Source: Heterohyrax brucei
Taxonomy: Eukaryota; Chordata; Mammalia; Hyracoidea; Procaviidae
Direction of reading: 5' to 3'
DNA: 64,000 nucleotides
NCBI GenBank assembly: GCA_028571685.1
Contig: CM053154.1
Location: 4,315,501 to 4,379,500, forward strand
In this document: positions 36,036 through 46,810 of the stretch, piece by piece
Numbering within the stretch: position 1 is the stretch's first letter
Layout: every line of letters starts with the position of its first letter
The notes under the pieces: generated by a model
Seen by the model: only the letters and a program-made list of their open reading frames with translations
What the model was told of the DNA's origin: nothing
Database searches by the model: none
Position numbers and translations under genes: made by a program

Positions 36036-36196
36036 GCTGGCACAAACACTTCACAGCACTGACTGAAAGATCAGAGGTTTGGGTCTGCCCAGAGGCACCC
36101 TGGCAGAAAAGCCTGGAGATCTATTTCCAGAAATGAGTCACTAGAATCCCCATGGAAGACAGTTCCCTTCTGACACACACGGGGTCCCCATGAGGA
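36036..36196 (+). mobile_element. Diverged AfroSINE-like SINE, forward, longer variant
   Basis: The head (gctggcacaaacacttcacagc) is degraded. The middle ggtttgggtctgcccagagg and agatctatttccagaaatgagtc, and the end ctgacacacacggggtccccatgag match the longer SINE variant also present at 61005-61210. Confidence 0.65.
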
Positions 36197-36449
36197 GTTC
36201 AGCAGGACAGCCACTGGCGCTGGTGAAAAAGCCGAGAGGTCGAAGGATTACCTTTCTTTTCCTTAGCCATGAATTTGAGAGGCGTTTTCCTAAAAGCAGT
36301 TTCGATGGTTGGATCACTGTTCAAGGCTGCTAGGTAGAAGCATGCGGCACGGGAGCCCCACTGAGGATACCACCCATGCTCGCTGTGAGCGAGCACCCCG
36401 GACATGGTGGTCTGACATGAGATCAATACCGGGGGCAGCCAGAAGCCTG

Positions 36450-37130
36450 AGTACAATTGACCTGTTCAGTGATGAGGAAAAGTGCTCACACCGTAAAGAA
36501 TGGCAAAAAGTCAATTCCATTTTTGAGAAACCTGTCAGATTAATTAAAATACAGTGTGGTACAGGAGAGCTAATTAATCCACCCTCGGCCTCCGTCTCCC
36601 GATCGCAGGCTTCGTTCGCCCTTTGGTCCCCTCCCTCCTTCACCAGCACCTGGGACTGCAGCCTCGGAGCTGCTGTCTCCTCCTGATGCAAAAGTTGAGC
36701 GCTGGGCAGTGGAAGGCAGACTGGCACAGACAATTAGTGTCTGTTTCCAGAGCAAATAGAAATCAACTCACGATTAATGTCATTTCTAATCCTTTTAAGT
36801 TAATTTGATTAAGTGAAAGCAGAAAAACCGGAAGAGGGGGCCACTTGCTTTTTTTTTTTAATGGCAGAGTTGATCTTTTAAAAATTGTCCTGTTTGTTTT
36901 TGCATTTTGTCAAAAATGAAAGTAACTCTTGAAAACTGGCATGAAGACATTCATAGAAATTATGATAGACTCTACATCAAATTACCTGTGTGATTACACT
37001 GAGGTATTTGACCGGTTTGCTTGTCAGCCTATAGGCTGCTTCTACTGTGGTTGCTAATCAGTTTTGATTGGCTAAGATAGCCCTCCTTCCCACGGGAAAA
37101 CTTTAAGGATAAAAAAAATATAATCAGAGG
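36450..37130. promoter_or_regulatory. Repeat-free block, candidate conserved regulatory element
   Basis: The stretch has no transposon signature and carries several TAAT/ATTA cores (gattaattaaaat near 36539, gctaattaatcc near 36570, aagttaatttgattaag near 36797). A CT-rich segment lies at 36580-36690. Between 37010 and 37075 are motifs such as gcctataggc and gattggctaag (a CCAAT-like box in reverse). This mixture resembles a developmental enhancer. The call is inferred from composition only. Confidence 0.35.
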
Positions 37131-38250
37131 GGGCCTTGCAGAAGACAGAAGCCAAAAGAATTCCAAAATGGACCACCGTGGGCTGGGTTGTTTGGGAAGC
37201 CCGCACAGAGCCTGTCAGATGATATATCTGGAGCACTTACCTTGATCAGTTTGCTACACAGTCGTGGCTTATCACCCGCGTCATCCGAGGATGAATCACC
37301 AGGAAGCGGGAGTCTCCAGCTGGGTTCCCTCTGGACGCAAAGGAGCAAGAGAAAGAAGCCACTTTGCACGCTTGGGTCTGTGTGAAACCCCCCTCAGAAT
37401 ATCTGCCAACATTGGAAGCTTCGTTAACAAACCCTAGGAGTTAGTTTGTTCTGCCAAAGTGAAGGGTGGTCTTCTGGTGTTTAGCACCCTCCTGGAACCC
37501 ATACAGCTGCACGGTGAGCATACGGAAGGCCACCCTAGCCCAGGCACAGCCCCATCAGGGAGCACACCGGATGCTTCTTCACACTGGTCACCATTTTTGT
37601 ACACAGATTAGAACAAGAAATTGTGAAGGCTTTTCTCTTCCAGTGGCTGGAGAAAATGTCCATTCTAAAAAGCCCAGTTAAGCTATTAGGTAAAAAAAAA
37701 GTGATGAGCTTTCTGAATTGCAAAAGACCGAAACAGGAGGAAAGAAAAATCGAACGTGAAACCAGAACCTGAGTCTCTGGCATGGCCTGTAATGACCCCA
37801 GAACCCTGAAGTAATGACCCCAGAACCCTGCAGCAGGAGGACTGGCAGTCCCAGGGCCTAGCGACACCGGCCCTGCCGACTGGGGTGTGTGCTGGTCTCT
37901 GCTGCTTTGTGAGAAGCTAGCTGACATCCAAATACAGCTAAGCCTTGCTTAACGTGGCAAACTCAGAAGAATTCAGGACTAAAGGCCAGCTTCAGCGCAA
38001 GGCTCTGCCCATTTCGTTACACACAGACATTTAAAAACAGGACAGTCAAGTGAGGGGTCCTTGCTGTGCCTTGCTCTGATTCCTTACCCTTGTCAATGAC
38101 ATACACCTTCCTGGAGCAGGGCAGGGAAAGGACGGTTGCTGGGGCAACAGGAAAGAGGAGAGCACCACAGAATCAGATGTAAAACCCCCATTGGTCCAAT
38201 AGCTTACGGACCACTGACGTGAACCAGAAAAGAGAACCCTGCCTGCTTTG
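37131..38250. other. Unique sequence with a small tandem duplication
   Basis: The 20-mer GTAATGACCCCAGAACCCTG is present at 37789-37808 and again at 37811-37830. No gene is recognisable; open frames at 37466-37927 are on both strands. Confidence 0.45.
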
Positions 38251-38254
38251 TGAG

Positions 38255-38455
38255 GTCAAGTGACTAGTACTGCTTCAGTGTCACGCATATGACCTAAAAA
38301 AGTCTCTTAAACCTCTGTGCCTCAATTTCCTTACCTGTAAAATGGGAACAATAATAGAGCCTGTTTGGAGCAGCTGTGAAGAACATTCCTGGAGTTAATG
38401 CGTGTGAACCACTTAGATCACAGCTTAGCCCACAGGGAGACCCTGTAGGAATCAT
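38255..38455 (-). mobile_element. MIR SINE, reverse
   Basis: The strings aaacctctgtgcctcaatttcc, ttacctgtaaaatgggaac and gtgtgaaccacttagatcac follow the reversed MIR consensus order over almost its whole length. It is an ancient mammalian SINE. Confidence 0.85.
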
Positions 38456-38827
38456 TAATTAATTCATTACCATTCATTATGATGAGGGCTCCACTAGAAG
38501 GAAGCATTGAGTGTTACTGACAGGGCGACCAGCTGTCCAGATACAGCTGCCAGTCTCACGGAATCAGACGGCAGGTCGCCCTAGTTACGGAAGCATAGAT
38601 AATAGAGTATGCATTTTGCCAGTTGGGGACATGGGAAGTGGAGGCCTTTTCATAAATCATGGCAGCTGAGACATAACCTGAAGAATAAAGACAATCTTAA
38701 CAACCGGACAAGTGGGTGAGCTGCTGCTCTGGCAGAGGGGGCAGTAGGGACGTGGGCGCGGTGGCGGGGGCTTTCCGGGGTGGTTCACCAGCCTGCTTAC
38801 AAGTCCTCCAGGGCAACTCTTGGGATT

Positions 38828-38986
38828 TATGCATTGTGGTGCAATGGTTAAGGGCTGTGGCTGCTAACCTAAAGGTCGGCCGTTCTAATCCGCCAGCCAC
38901 TCTTTGGAAACTCTCTGGGGGAGTTCTATTAGGAATCAACGCAACAGCAATAAGTTTGGTTTCTTGTTTTTTTTTTTTTTTTTTTT
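38828..38986 (+). mobile_element. AfroSINE-like SINE, forward, followed by a T tract
   Basis: A-box region gtggtgcaatggttaaggg, B-box region ggtcggccgttctaatccg, then ctttggaaactctctgggg and caataagtttggtttcttg. The usual T-rich 3' end has expanded to 20 consecutive T (38967-38986). A second SINE in the same orientation follows immediately. Confidence 0.9.
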
Positions 38987-38994
38987 AGTCAAAT

Positions 38995-39190
38995 ATGTAA
39001 GTGGCACACTGGTCCCACACTCAGCTGCTAACTGAAAGGTTGGCAGTTAGAATCCACCCATCAGCTCCAAGGGTAAATGACTTGGCAACCCACTTCTATA
39101 AGGATTACAGCCTAGGAAACATGCCATGGAAGCACTCCTCTGTCACATGAGGTCACTGAGAGCTGAAACTCAAAGGCACCTAACAATAGC
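38995..39190 (+). mobile_element. AfroSINE-like SINE, forward, longer variant
   Basis: gtggcacactggtcccacac (head), gctgctaactgaaaggttgg, the extra middle block acccacttctataaggattacagcc, and the end gagctgaaactcaaaggcacc. It lies in tandem with the preceding copy. Confidence 0.85.
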
Positions 39191-39297
39191 ATTCTTCTCA
39201 AGTTACCTAGAAGGCATGAAAAGAAACACACTCCCTTCAAATGCACACATTCATTCCCAGTTTCATCTTCACTTGGAAGCTCATAAAATCTTCGTTG

Positions 39298-39640
39298 CTG
39301 AGAGGTGCCTTCGAATCATCTGGACTCAAGGCTGTCCCCTCCACAATGGAACAAAACGCTACCAGTCCTGCTCCATCCACCCCGTGACTGACTGCGGATC
39401 AGATCGTGAGATCCATAGGTGTTCATTGTCTGATTTTCAGAATTGGATTGGCAGGTCTTTCTTCCTACTCTTCATCTGGATGCCCTGCTAGAATACGTTA
39501 AGTGTCATTGGAACTTACAGGCCTTCACTGACAAACAAGGGGAGACTCCCAGGAGGTGCATGGCTGGGAATCAAATCCAGGTCTCCTGTGTGGGAGGTGA
39601 GGGTTCTCCCATTGAAGCAGCAAGCCCTGCTGTGCTAAAA
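39298..39640 (-). mobile_element. tRNA-Gly-headed SINE with RTE-related tail, nearly complete, reverse
   Basis: Reading the minus strand from 39640, the tRNA-Gly-like head includes gagacctggatttgattccc (B box). The body passes the RTE/SINE block gaagaaagacctgccaatcc near 39460 and ctatggatctcacgatctg, and ends in aggcacctctcag. About 340 bp in all. It shows that the 34145-34285 copy is a truncated relative. Confidence 0.7.
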
Positions 39641-41070
39641 TAAAGGGGGAAGTTTACTGACTCAGGGGAACGCTGCACGCAGGGGAGCCTGTGCTGTATT
39701 CCTGGCGCAGGCACGTGAAGACCCACCTAGCAGTGGGAGGTCACCCCTTCCCTATGTGCTACAAGCCACATGGTGACTTCAATCCTAGGGTCAGCGTGGA
39801 CAAAGGCTTGTTAACACCTAGTGCCAACAGAAATGCTTTCGAGATATTCTCAAGAAGACGACACTTCACAAGATCTCAAATTTATCTTGGAAGAAAAAAA
39901 CATGTATGAACGAACCGAGAGAAAAAAATCCTGAAGATGTCACAAATCCATTGAAGTAGCTCAGCAGTGACATGTTTAAGCCACAGGGACTTACAAAAGG
40001 GGTCAAGTTCAGGATGCGTGTGTCTGAGGAGATCTGGCAGAGGTGAGTGGGCAGCAGGTCCTGAGAGGAGTCCCAGGCGGGGAGCACGGAGGCCCCGCCT
40101 GGTCACTGGCACAGGACATGTCTTCATGTCAGCCTCCTGTCCCCTTTCTTCTCAGTCCTTTCCCATGTCCCTGATTTTTATCTAAATGTGTTGGTCTTTT
40201 ATCATAATCTATATTTATTTATTCTTTATAATGAAATATTTCATTTTGCCAAAATTTTCAGTTATCTTTTCCCTTCAGGGTGCTGGTTAACCACCCCCCT
40301 ATCAGGGTGCAGAAGGGAGCTAAGGGACTGGAGGCGGACCTTCTGAAGGCCCAGATTATTCTATGCCTCTAATGTCTTTACCTCCTACTACGCGAAGGCA
40401 TGTTGGGTTCAACTCAGGGATCTCAGAGGTCGTATGACTTCATAGAAGAACCTAGCACCTGGGACACACCATCAGTGAGCTTCCCATGGGTTTCCTTGTG
40501 TGCAGGCCGTCTCACGTTTTCTCTCCATCTGTTTTAGACACACACACAGACACGTGTGTCCTCACAGCCAGCTCCATTGTTATTTCTAAACTCTCATCCA
40601 ACTCAGGCTTCCAGGAATCTCAATTACTTTTTCCTTTCTCTTCTCCTAAATCCTTGCAGGAATTAGTAATTCTTCAGGCATTAAAGATTATCTGAATACT
40701 GTACTCATGGCTGCGTTGTTTTGAGAAATAATCATAAATTGTTCATTTCCATGTCAGACCAAAAGAAAAAAGTATACAATAAAGCATTTAATTTGATGTT
40801 AATTTGTCAGTGGTCACGAAAGAAGCAAAAACGGCACTGAGATCAGAATCTGTATTCTCAGAAGCCTGTATGATTCCACCACTTCCTTTTGGGCTCTGTT
40901 TTCCTTCCTCCCCCTCTCCGTGCTTCTTTATTGGGTCCCCACACAGCTCCTTCCTTCACTCTCCTTCGTTCACAGCCCTGCTCTGGGTGCCCGCCCCGGA
41001 CAAGTTCCTGGCTGGACATCAGCAGTAAACGGGGACGCAACGTAGACCCACTGATTGCTCCAGTGAGCTG
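39641..41070. other. Unique sequence, no gene recognised
   Basis: AT-rich parts near 40190-40260 and 40715-40810 are repeat-free. The rest is mixed. Overlapping open frames at 39866-40185 and 40804-41139 occur on both strands. Confidence 0.4.
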
Positions 41071-41076
41071 GAAAAC

Positions 41077-41279
41077 CTGCTGCCGTCGAGTCGACTGATT
41101 CATGGTGACGCTATACCAACATGAAAGGACAGAGCACAACGGTGCCCATCGGATTTGCTAGGCTGTAATCTTCACAGAAGCAGGTTGTCACATCTTTCTC
41201 CTTTAGAGCCCTTGGTGGCTTTGAACCGCCAACCCCTTGGTTAGCAGTAGATTCCTTTAAACGCTCACCACGGGTCTCC
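41077..41279 (-). mobile_element. AfroSINE-like SINE, reverse, longer variant
   Basis: ctgctgccgtcgagtcgactg (tail), ggctgtaatcttcacagaagc and cacatctttctcc (middle block), then tttgaaccgccaacccc (B-box) on the top strand. CpGs in the tail are still present, so it is fairly young. Confidence 0.9.
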
Positions 41280-42980
41280 TTCACTGCCCGATGGCAAGTC
41301 GGCATGGAGAAACCACAGCATGTCTCTACCTATTGCTTATGCATTTTCACCATCCAATTTCTACCGTGCTGATTGAATGTGTGCCCAGTTTGCCACAGGG
41401 AAGGCAAAGCAATGCTGCCTAGAGAGTCAACAGTCCAGTGACTTTTTTTTCTCCACCTTCCTTCCCTGCTTCCTTCCTTCCTCCCTCCCCTCCCGCCTCC
41501 TTGTCTGCCTCCTTCCCTTTCTGCACCGCCCCCCTTCCTCCCAGTGTCTATTCAAAAAACACCTCTTAGAGAACTGCTCTACCCCAGTACTGCTCTACAT
41601 ACTGGTGGGAAGGATGAGGGGGATTGACAACTAGAACCTTGACTTTAAACAGTTCCGCTGGTTGCCATTGACTGAGTCCTTAGCGTAGAGACTTTGCCTG
41701 GAGGAACAACCAAAGTGTCCCAGCTACTCCTAGAAGAACTGTTGCCAGCTCCCGCAGGGGACAGAAGGAAAGGGGCCTTCCAGGCGAGGAGGAGCACGAG
41801 AGAAAGCATCTGGCTGTGAAGGAGCAGGGAGGTGTGGAGACAAAAAGAGAAGGTGGCTGCCTGTTATAGGTCATCCGGGCCAAGCTTGGCGACGTCGTCA
41901 GATTGGCTGGACCGTGCAGCATCTGTTTCTACTGCTCACATCCCCAGTTATAGGGAACTTTTGTTTGGTTGGCTGCTTTCTTCCCTGAAGACAGCAGGAA
42001 GCCAGTTATTAACCAACATACAGATGTGAAGCCCACACGACTTGAGGGCTCTCTCCCCTCAGAGAGCCCTTCTGCCTGGCTGCTTTGTATTCTACATAAA
42101 TAGACACTAACTTCTCTCCTTCTTGTCGAGGACAATGGCTAGTTCTATTGTCTTGAATCATGTGCCTGGTTAGTTCTTACTCCAGAAAGCTATGTGAAGT
42201 GTCCTAGCAGTAACAGATGAGAGACACAGTCGAGAACTAACCCTGTGTTAAATGGAGATGTTGACTTAACACCAGTGTTCCAGCAATTAAAGCCGTATAT
42301 TTGGGTAGGGAATTTTAATTGAAGAAATATAAAATGTTCATTGGTATAATGTGTGTATTAATTTAATATAATGTGAATAAGAAGTCACTTGAGATGGGAG
42401 CTGGAAACGGCCCCCATAGGGCTATTGCCTGACAGGCAGGGAAAGCAGAGCCTTGTTAACCCGTTGGAAGGACGATCCCAGATGCCAGCCAAGGTTAAGG
42501 TGATAGTCGTACTGGCCAGGCAGGATATGCCCAGCCCTCTAAGGGCTTCGTGGGACTCAAGTAAGAACAGTGTGCAAAAGCAAAAGAACGTCAAGGCACA
42601 GCTAACCAAGCTCAAGGTGTGGAGTTAGACAGCCATAGCCACCTCTCATCAGGACATCATCAGGGAAGAAAAGGCTCTTCTGGTTCATCGAAGCTTCTGA
42701 TTACAAGAGAATTATGTTACGCCATGTTGGGACCGTGTTGCTCTGAAACAAAATAAAGACTGAAGAGGCCACCAGGATAATATTTGAGGTCAGAATGCCC
42801 TGAGAAATCTAGACCATGTCATTTTTAGACCTCTTGGGCTAGGTATGCATGTGTTACCATGTTCTAGAAATTGAAAACAAAGTTAAATGTACTCAGTAAA
42901 AACTAGCACTACCCACGACTTGTTCTGGAATAATTCAGCCGGCACCACAGAGTCTGAGAGACCCTCCGAGTCTTCACTGG
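41280..42980. other. Unique sequence with a polypyrimidine stretch
   Basis: 41440-41560 is CCTT/CTCC-rich. An AT-rich repeat-free patch lies at 42290-42380. One member of a 58-bp exact repeat lies at 42055-42112. No gene is visible. Confidence 0.4.
42055..42112 (+). repeat. 58-bp exact direct repeat, copy 1
   Basis: The 58 bases from CCCCTCAGAGAGCCCTTCTG to AATAGACACTAACT are identical to 43446-43503. Sequence on both sides differs. The partner is 1391 bp downstream, beyond an LTR. Confidence 0.95.
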
Positions 42981-42981
42981 G

Positions 42982-43382
42982 TGTTATGAATGGAATTATC
43001 TTCACACCAACTACGTGTCATAAATCCTAGCTTCTGTACAGGTGATTATGACTCTGTTTGGGACTGAGTTGTCTTACTATGCTAATGAGACAGGACTGGC
43101 ATACAGTGGATCTGAGTCAACCACTTTGGAGATACAAAAGAGATAAACCAGAGCAGAGATGCAGGAAGAGGAAATGTTAAATCAGACGGAGACTACCCAG
43201 GAGCGGAAGTTCAGAAGATACAGGGACCTTCCCCTGGAGCCAGCAGAGGGAAAGCCTTCTCCCAGGGCTGGCACCCTGAATTTGGAGTTCCAGCTTCCTA
43301 ACCTGTGAGAACATACATTTCTGATTGTTACAGCTACCCATTTGTTGTATTTCTGATACAGCAGCACCAGGTGACTAAGACA
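42982..43382 (+). mobile_element. MaLR-like LTR, forward, diverged
   Basis: It begins TGTTATGAATGGAATT and ends GACTAAGACA, with the family strings ggagccagcagagggaaagc, caccctgaatttggag and gtatttctgatacagcagc. It is about 400 bp, shorter than the 524-bp copy because of losses in the first half. No clear 5-bp duplication remains. Confidence 0.8.
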
Positions 43383-43445
43383 GGGGGTATGTCTGCTCTC
43401 AGCCCTGTGAGGGTGGGAGCAGGTGACTGTGTCTCACTGGCAGTC

Positions 43446-43503
43446 CCCCTCAGAGAGCCCTTCTGCCTGGCTGCTTTGTATTCTACATAAATAGACACTA
43501 ACT
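43446..43503 (+). repeat. 58-bp exact direct repeat, copy 2
   Basis: Identical to 42055-42112. It lies about 60 bp after the end of the MaLR LTR. I see no poly(A) tract or target duplication around it. Confidence 0.95.
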
Positions 43504-43825
43504 CTAACCAACTGATTCACCAAAATGTGAGATCATGTAAAATCTTCTCTTCGGTTCCTTTCCCACTTAACTGAAACAGCGTTGGTTCTTTCTAGGAATT
43601 CATCTAATTTCCATTTTCTCCTTGGAAGTTGCCCAAATAAAAGACATCCCACTCAATTTCCAAACGTTTCTATTCATGCACTGATCATAATTTTTCCCCA
43701 GAACTGTGAAGAAGATAGTATTTTAGTACTGAAAGTAGCTCTAAATATCTCACTAAAAATAATCATGCCTACAGTACCTTTTCTGGACATACTTTGCACA
43801 AGGTACCAATCACTGTGTCTTTCAT

Positions 43826-43987
43826 GAGGTTGTTGCACAGTATCACAGTGGTTAAGAGCTCAGCTACTAAGTACAGCTCAGAAGTTAGCATCTGCCAGCC
43901 TTCCTGGGAAACTCTGCATGCAGTCCTGCTCTGTCTGTAGGGTCACTACGAGTCAGAATTCACTGGTCCCCAACAAGTTTGGTTTAT
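43826..43987 (+). mobile_element. AfroSINE-like SINE, forward
   Basis: cacagtggttaagagctcagc (A-box region), catctgccagccttcctgggaaactctgc, gtagggtcactacgagtcag and the T-rich end aacaagtttggttta. Short variant. Confidence 0.85.
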
Positions 43988-44147
43988 TTATGAGTGACTG
44001 CTAGTGACTCCCCCTGTACCTTTGCCTTTAAATACTCCCACTTGTAGTTGAAATAGAACTCTGCTTGTACAGTGATTAAGAACTCATCTGCTATTCCAAC
44101 TATGTGCTGGAATAGGCTTGAAGGCAACGGGTTTTGGTAGCTGAGAT

Positions 44148-44385
44148 GGAGTCTTTGCGTGGTGTAAATGGGTAAGCACTCAGCTGCTAACCGCAAGGTC
44201 AAAGGGTTGAGTGCACTCACAGGGACCTCGGAAGAAAGACCTGGGGATCTGCTTCTGAGAAGTCAGCCGTTGAAACTTCGTGGAGCCCTATTCTTCTCTC
44301 TCTGACACACCACATTCTGCTCTGACACACCAAAGGTCAGCACGAGGTGGAGTCCACTTGATGGCACCTGACACCAACCGCAGAC
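44148..44385 (+). mobile_element. AfroSINE-like SINE, forward, longer variant
   Basis: gtgtaaatgggtaagcactc and gctgctaaccgcaaggtc (head), ggaagaaagacctggggatc (middle), and agtccacttgatggcacctg (end). It carries a local partial repeat, with ctctgacacacca occurring twice near 44300-44335. Confidence 0.8.
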
Positions 44386-44779
44386 ACAGACGGTGAGGTC
44401 TGTCTGCCCACAGGGCTCCTGTTTGATGCTGCTCTCTTCAAGTCGTGTGGCTGAAAGCTTCTGTTCCACCTTTATAATTTGCTCTTAGTTTTCCTTTTAT
44501 CTAGGCTTATTTTCCTGAGTATGATTGAAATTTGTTTCTTCACAAGTTTTCTCCCACCATCAAGCATCTAAGAGGCAGGGTTAGTCCTTAGTGGTTTATG
44601 AAGGTCATGGAACCCAATGGCCCATTCTTAAAAGGAGTTTAGCTAGACTATGTCTGTATAACAAGGCAGGGAACGCTTGGGGAATTATTTTAGCTGTAGG
44701 ATTCAGTTAGAGGGATGAGACACATTTTTACAGCCTACCCTCCCACCCCTCACCCTGCTGCAAGGTGGCTGAATGACTT

Positions 44780-45045
44780 TGTCTTAGCTACCTAGCTCTG
44801 CCAAAAGAGCAGTACCCCAAGTGAGCACTTTTATGAGCAGAAATGTATTTAACTTACAGTTAGGAAGCTAGACATCCGAATTTATGGTGCTGGCTCTGGT
44901 GGGAGACTCTCTGTTGGCTCTGGGGGAAGACCCCTTTCTTTAAACTTCTCTTCTTTGGTTCCTTGGTGATCTTCTCATGGAGTGGCTTCTGTTTTTCCCT
45001 GTCTGCTTGCTTGCTTCTGTCACTAACCTGATTTCTTAAAAAGGA
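44780..45045 (-). mobile_element. MaLR-like LTR, 3' part, reverse
   Basis: The top strand begins tgtcttagctacctagctctg (reverse of the LTR 3' end) and includes tatggtgctggctctgg and gctctgggggaagacccc. It stops near 45045, where an RTE fragment begins. Confidence 0.7.
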
Positions 45046-45054
45046 AGGAAAGAA

Positions 45055-45465
45055 AAACTAGTCTGTGCTGTGTATAACCGAACGAAACACAGCCTAGTCC
45101 TGCTCCGTCCTCAGAATCACATCCTCGCAGTCCTGCTTGTGCTGGAGGCCGTTGCTGCAGCCACTGCGTCTGTCCCTCTTATCAGAGACCCTCCGCTACG
45201 TCACTGACCCACTCCTTCGCCAACCGTGATGTCCTTCTCCAGGGACTGGCCTGTCCTGATAACTGTCCAAAGCACCTGACTCAAAGTCTTGCCATCCCTG
45301 CTTCCAAGCAGCATTCCAGCTCTACTTTTTAGAAGACAGGTTCACTTGCCCTTCTGCCAGTCCCTGGTATGTTCAATATTCCTCATCAACACCATAATTC
45401 AGAGGCATTAAGTCTTCTGTCGTGCTCATTCACTGCCCAGCTTTCATACACCTATGGGCTATTGG
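45055..45465 (-). mobile_element. RTE (BovB-clade) LINE fragment, ORF C-terminal region
   Basis: The order of strings (gttgctgcagccactgcgtc, ccgtgatgtccttctccagg, gccatccctgcttccaagc, caacaccataattcagagg) matches the 57118-57415 fragment and extends further upstream in the ORF. It is broken by frame shifts. Confidence 0.75.
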
Positions 45466-46525
45466 AGGACACCAGGGCTTGGGTCAGACCCACTTTAGTC
45501 CTCAAAGCAACACCTCTGCTTTTAATACTTTAAAGAGGTCTTATACTGGTTTAGGGGTGGGAAGGCAAGGCTTGGGAAGGCTGAGTGCCAGGCCGGGGAA
45601 CAGCAGTCACCGTAACCAATCATCACATGACTTACCCCTATGCTGGGTCCAACCCACCTGTCTCCCCGGAAGAGGAGAAGATTTTGTTCACACGGTGAGG
45701 TGACAGGCCGACATTGCTGCCCACCTGCTGTCCTGACGCTTACTGCGGCGATGGGCACCCAGGCGGGGAGGAGAGGAGTGACCTCTGAGGCCACCAACGG
45801 CCCTGACCCACCCTGCTCAAGGAGGGCCCACAGTCTCTGCTGCCACCGCAGAACACACCTAAAGGCAGGTTTCCTCCCTTCAGCTGGGGGAAGAGGCAGG
45901 GCCTTGGTGAAATGTATCTGGAGCTCAGCTTCCAGGTCCCACACTGGAGGAAACTCAGCTTGCAGAGCAGAACTGAGGGGCTCTGGGGACAGGAAATCCA
46001 CATACAGAAAGGACCTTGTGATGCGAGGTTCTCACCGGCCTCTTTCCTCGCTGGTTTTCCTTACGCTTTCCATCCCTGATCAAATGCATTATCAGGTATT
46101 TACTTGAATTCCAGATCAGGTGGAACTCAATTTGTACTGACAAAGTTAAAAGCCAGGCAGATCTTTTATTACAAGGGGTTTGGAATTTAACAAAGGTGCA
46201 GTAGCAGTGTGCTCTTCCCATGTTCTCAGGGGAAATCGATGTTCCACTGTGTCAGGAGGGCTTCCAGTCTCCCCATCAAGCCAGCAGCTTCCCCAGGAGC
46301 TAGACCGCAAAGGTGCTTGGCACGCTTGGAGTGGCCGGACAAGAGCAAGGCCAAGGACGGAGATAGGAAGGCATCCTGCTCTCAGTGGCACTGCTTCTCT
46401 CTCGTTCAAACACACGCACGTTTTGGGAACAGAAAAGCTTTCACTTAAATGAAATGCAGAAAAAGTGTGGTGTGATCACTTTAGATATTTTAGCCCTGGG
46501 GACCTCGGGTAAAAACCAAAGGAAC
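45466..46525. other. GC-balanced unique sequence with chance open frames
   Basis: Opposed open frames of 155 and 159 codons (45640-46107 forward, 45522-46001 reverse) overlap. Neither has a domain I recognise, and CpG content is moderate, so I do not call a gene. Confidence 0.45.
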
Positions 46526-46526
46526 C

Positions 46527-46810
46527 AACCAGCTGCTGTTAAGTCCGTTCAGACTCTTGACCACCCCCAGTGTTGTCAAAGTGGAACTGTGCTCTGTGGG
46601 GTTTTCAATGGCTGATTTTTTGGAAGTAGATAACCAGGCCCTTCTGCTAGAGTGCCTCAGGGTGGATTTGAACTGACAATCTTTTCTTTAGTAGCCAAGC
46701 CCTTAACCGTTTCAGCCACCGCAGAACTTCTTTGGGGGGGGGGTAGGTGGGAAAAAAGGCACTGCCATCGAGTCAGTCCCAACTCACAGCAGCCCTTGGG
46801 TAAAGTCACT
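46527..46810 (-). mobile_element. AfroSINE-like SINE plus a second fragment, reverse
   Basis: 46527-46730 is a full-length diverged copy (gctgctgttaagtccgttcag, ggattttcaatggctgattt-like middle, gatttgaactgacaatc, ccttaaccgtttcagcc). After a G run, 46753-46810 is the tail of another reversed copy (cactgccatcgagtcagtccc). Confidence 0.8.

Noticed and set aside
36309..36755. Opposed open frames of 125 and 139 codons
   Set aside because: Antisense overlap without domain; the region is better described as a repeat-free candidate regulatory block.
45522..46107. Opposed open frames of 155 (forward) and 159 (reverse) codons
   Set aside because: They overlap almost fully, have no recognisable domain and lie in GC-balanced DNA with few stop-prone codons. 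Chance is the simplest reading.
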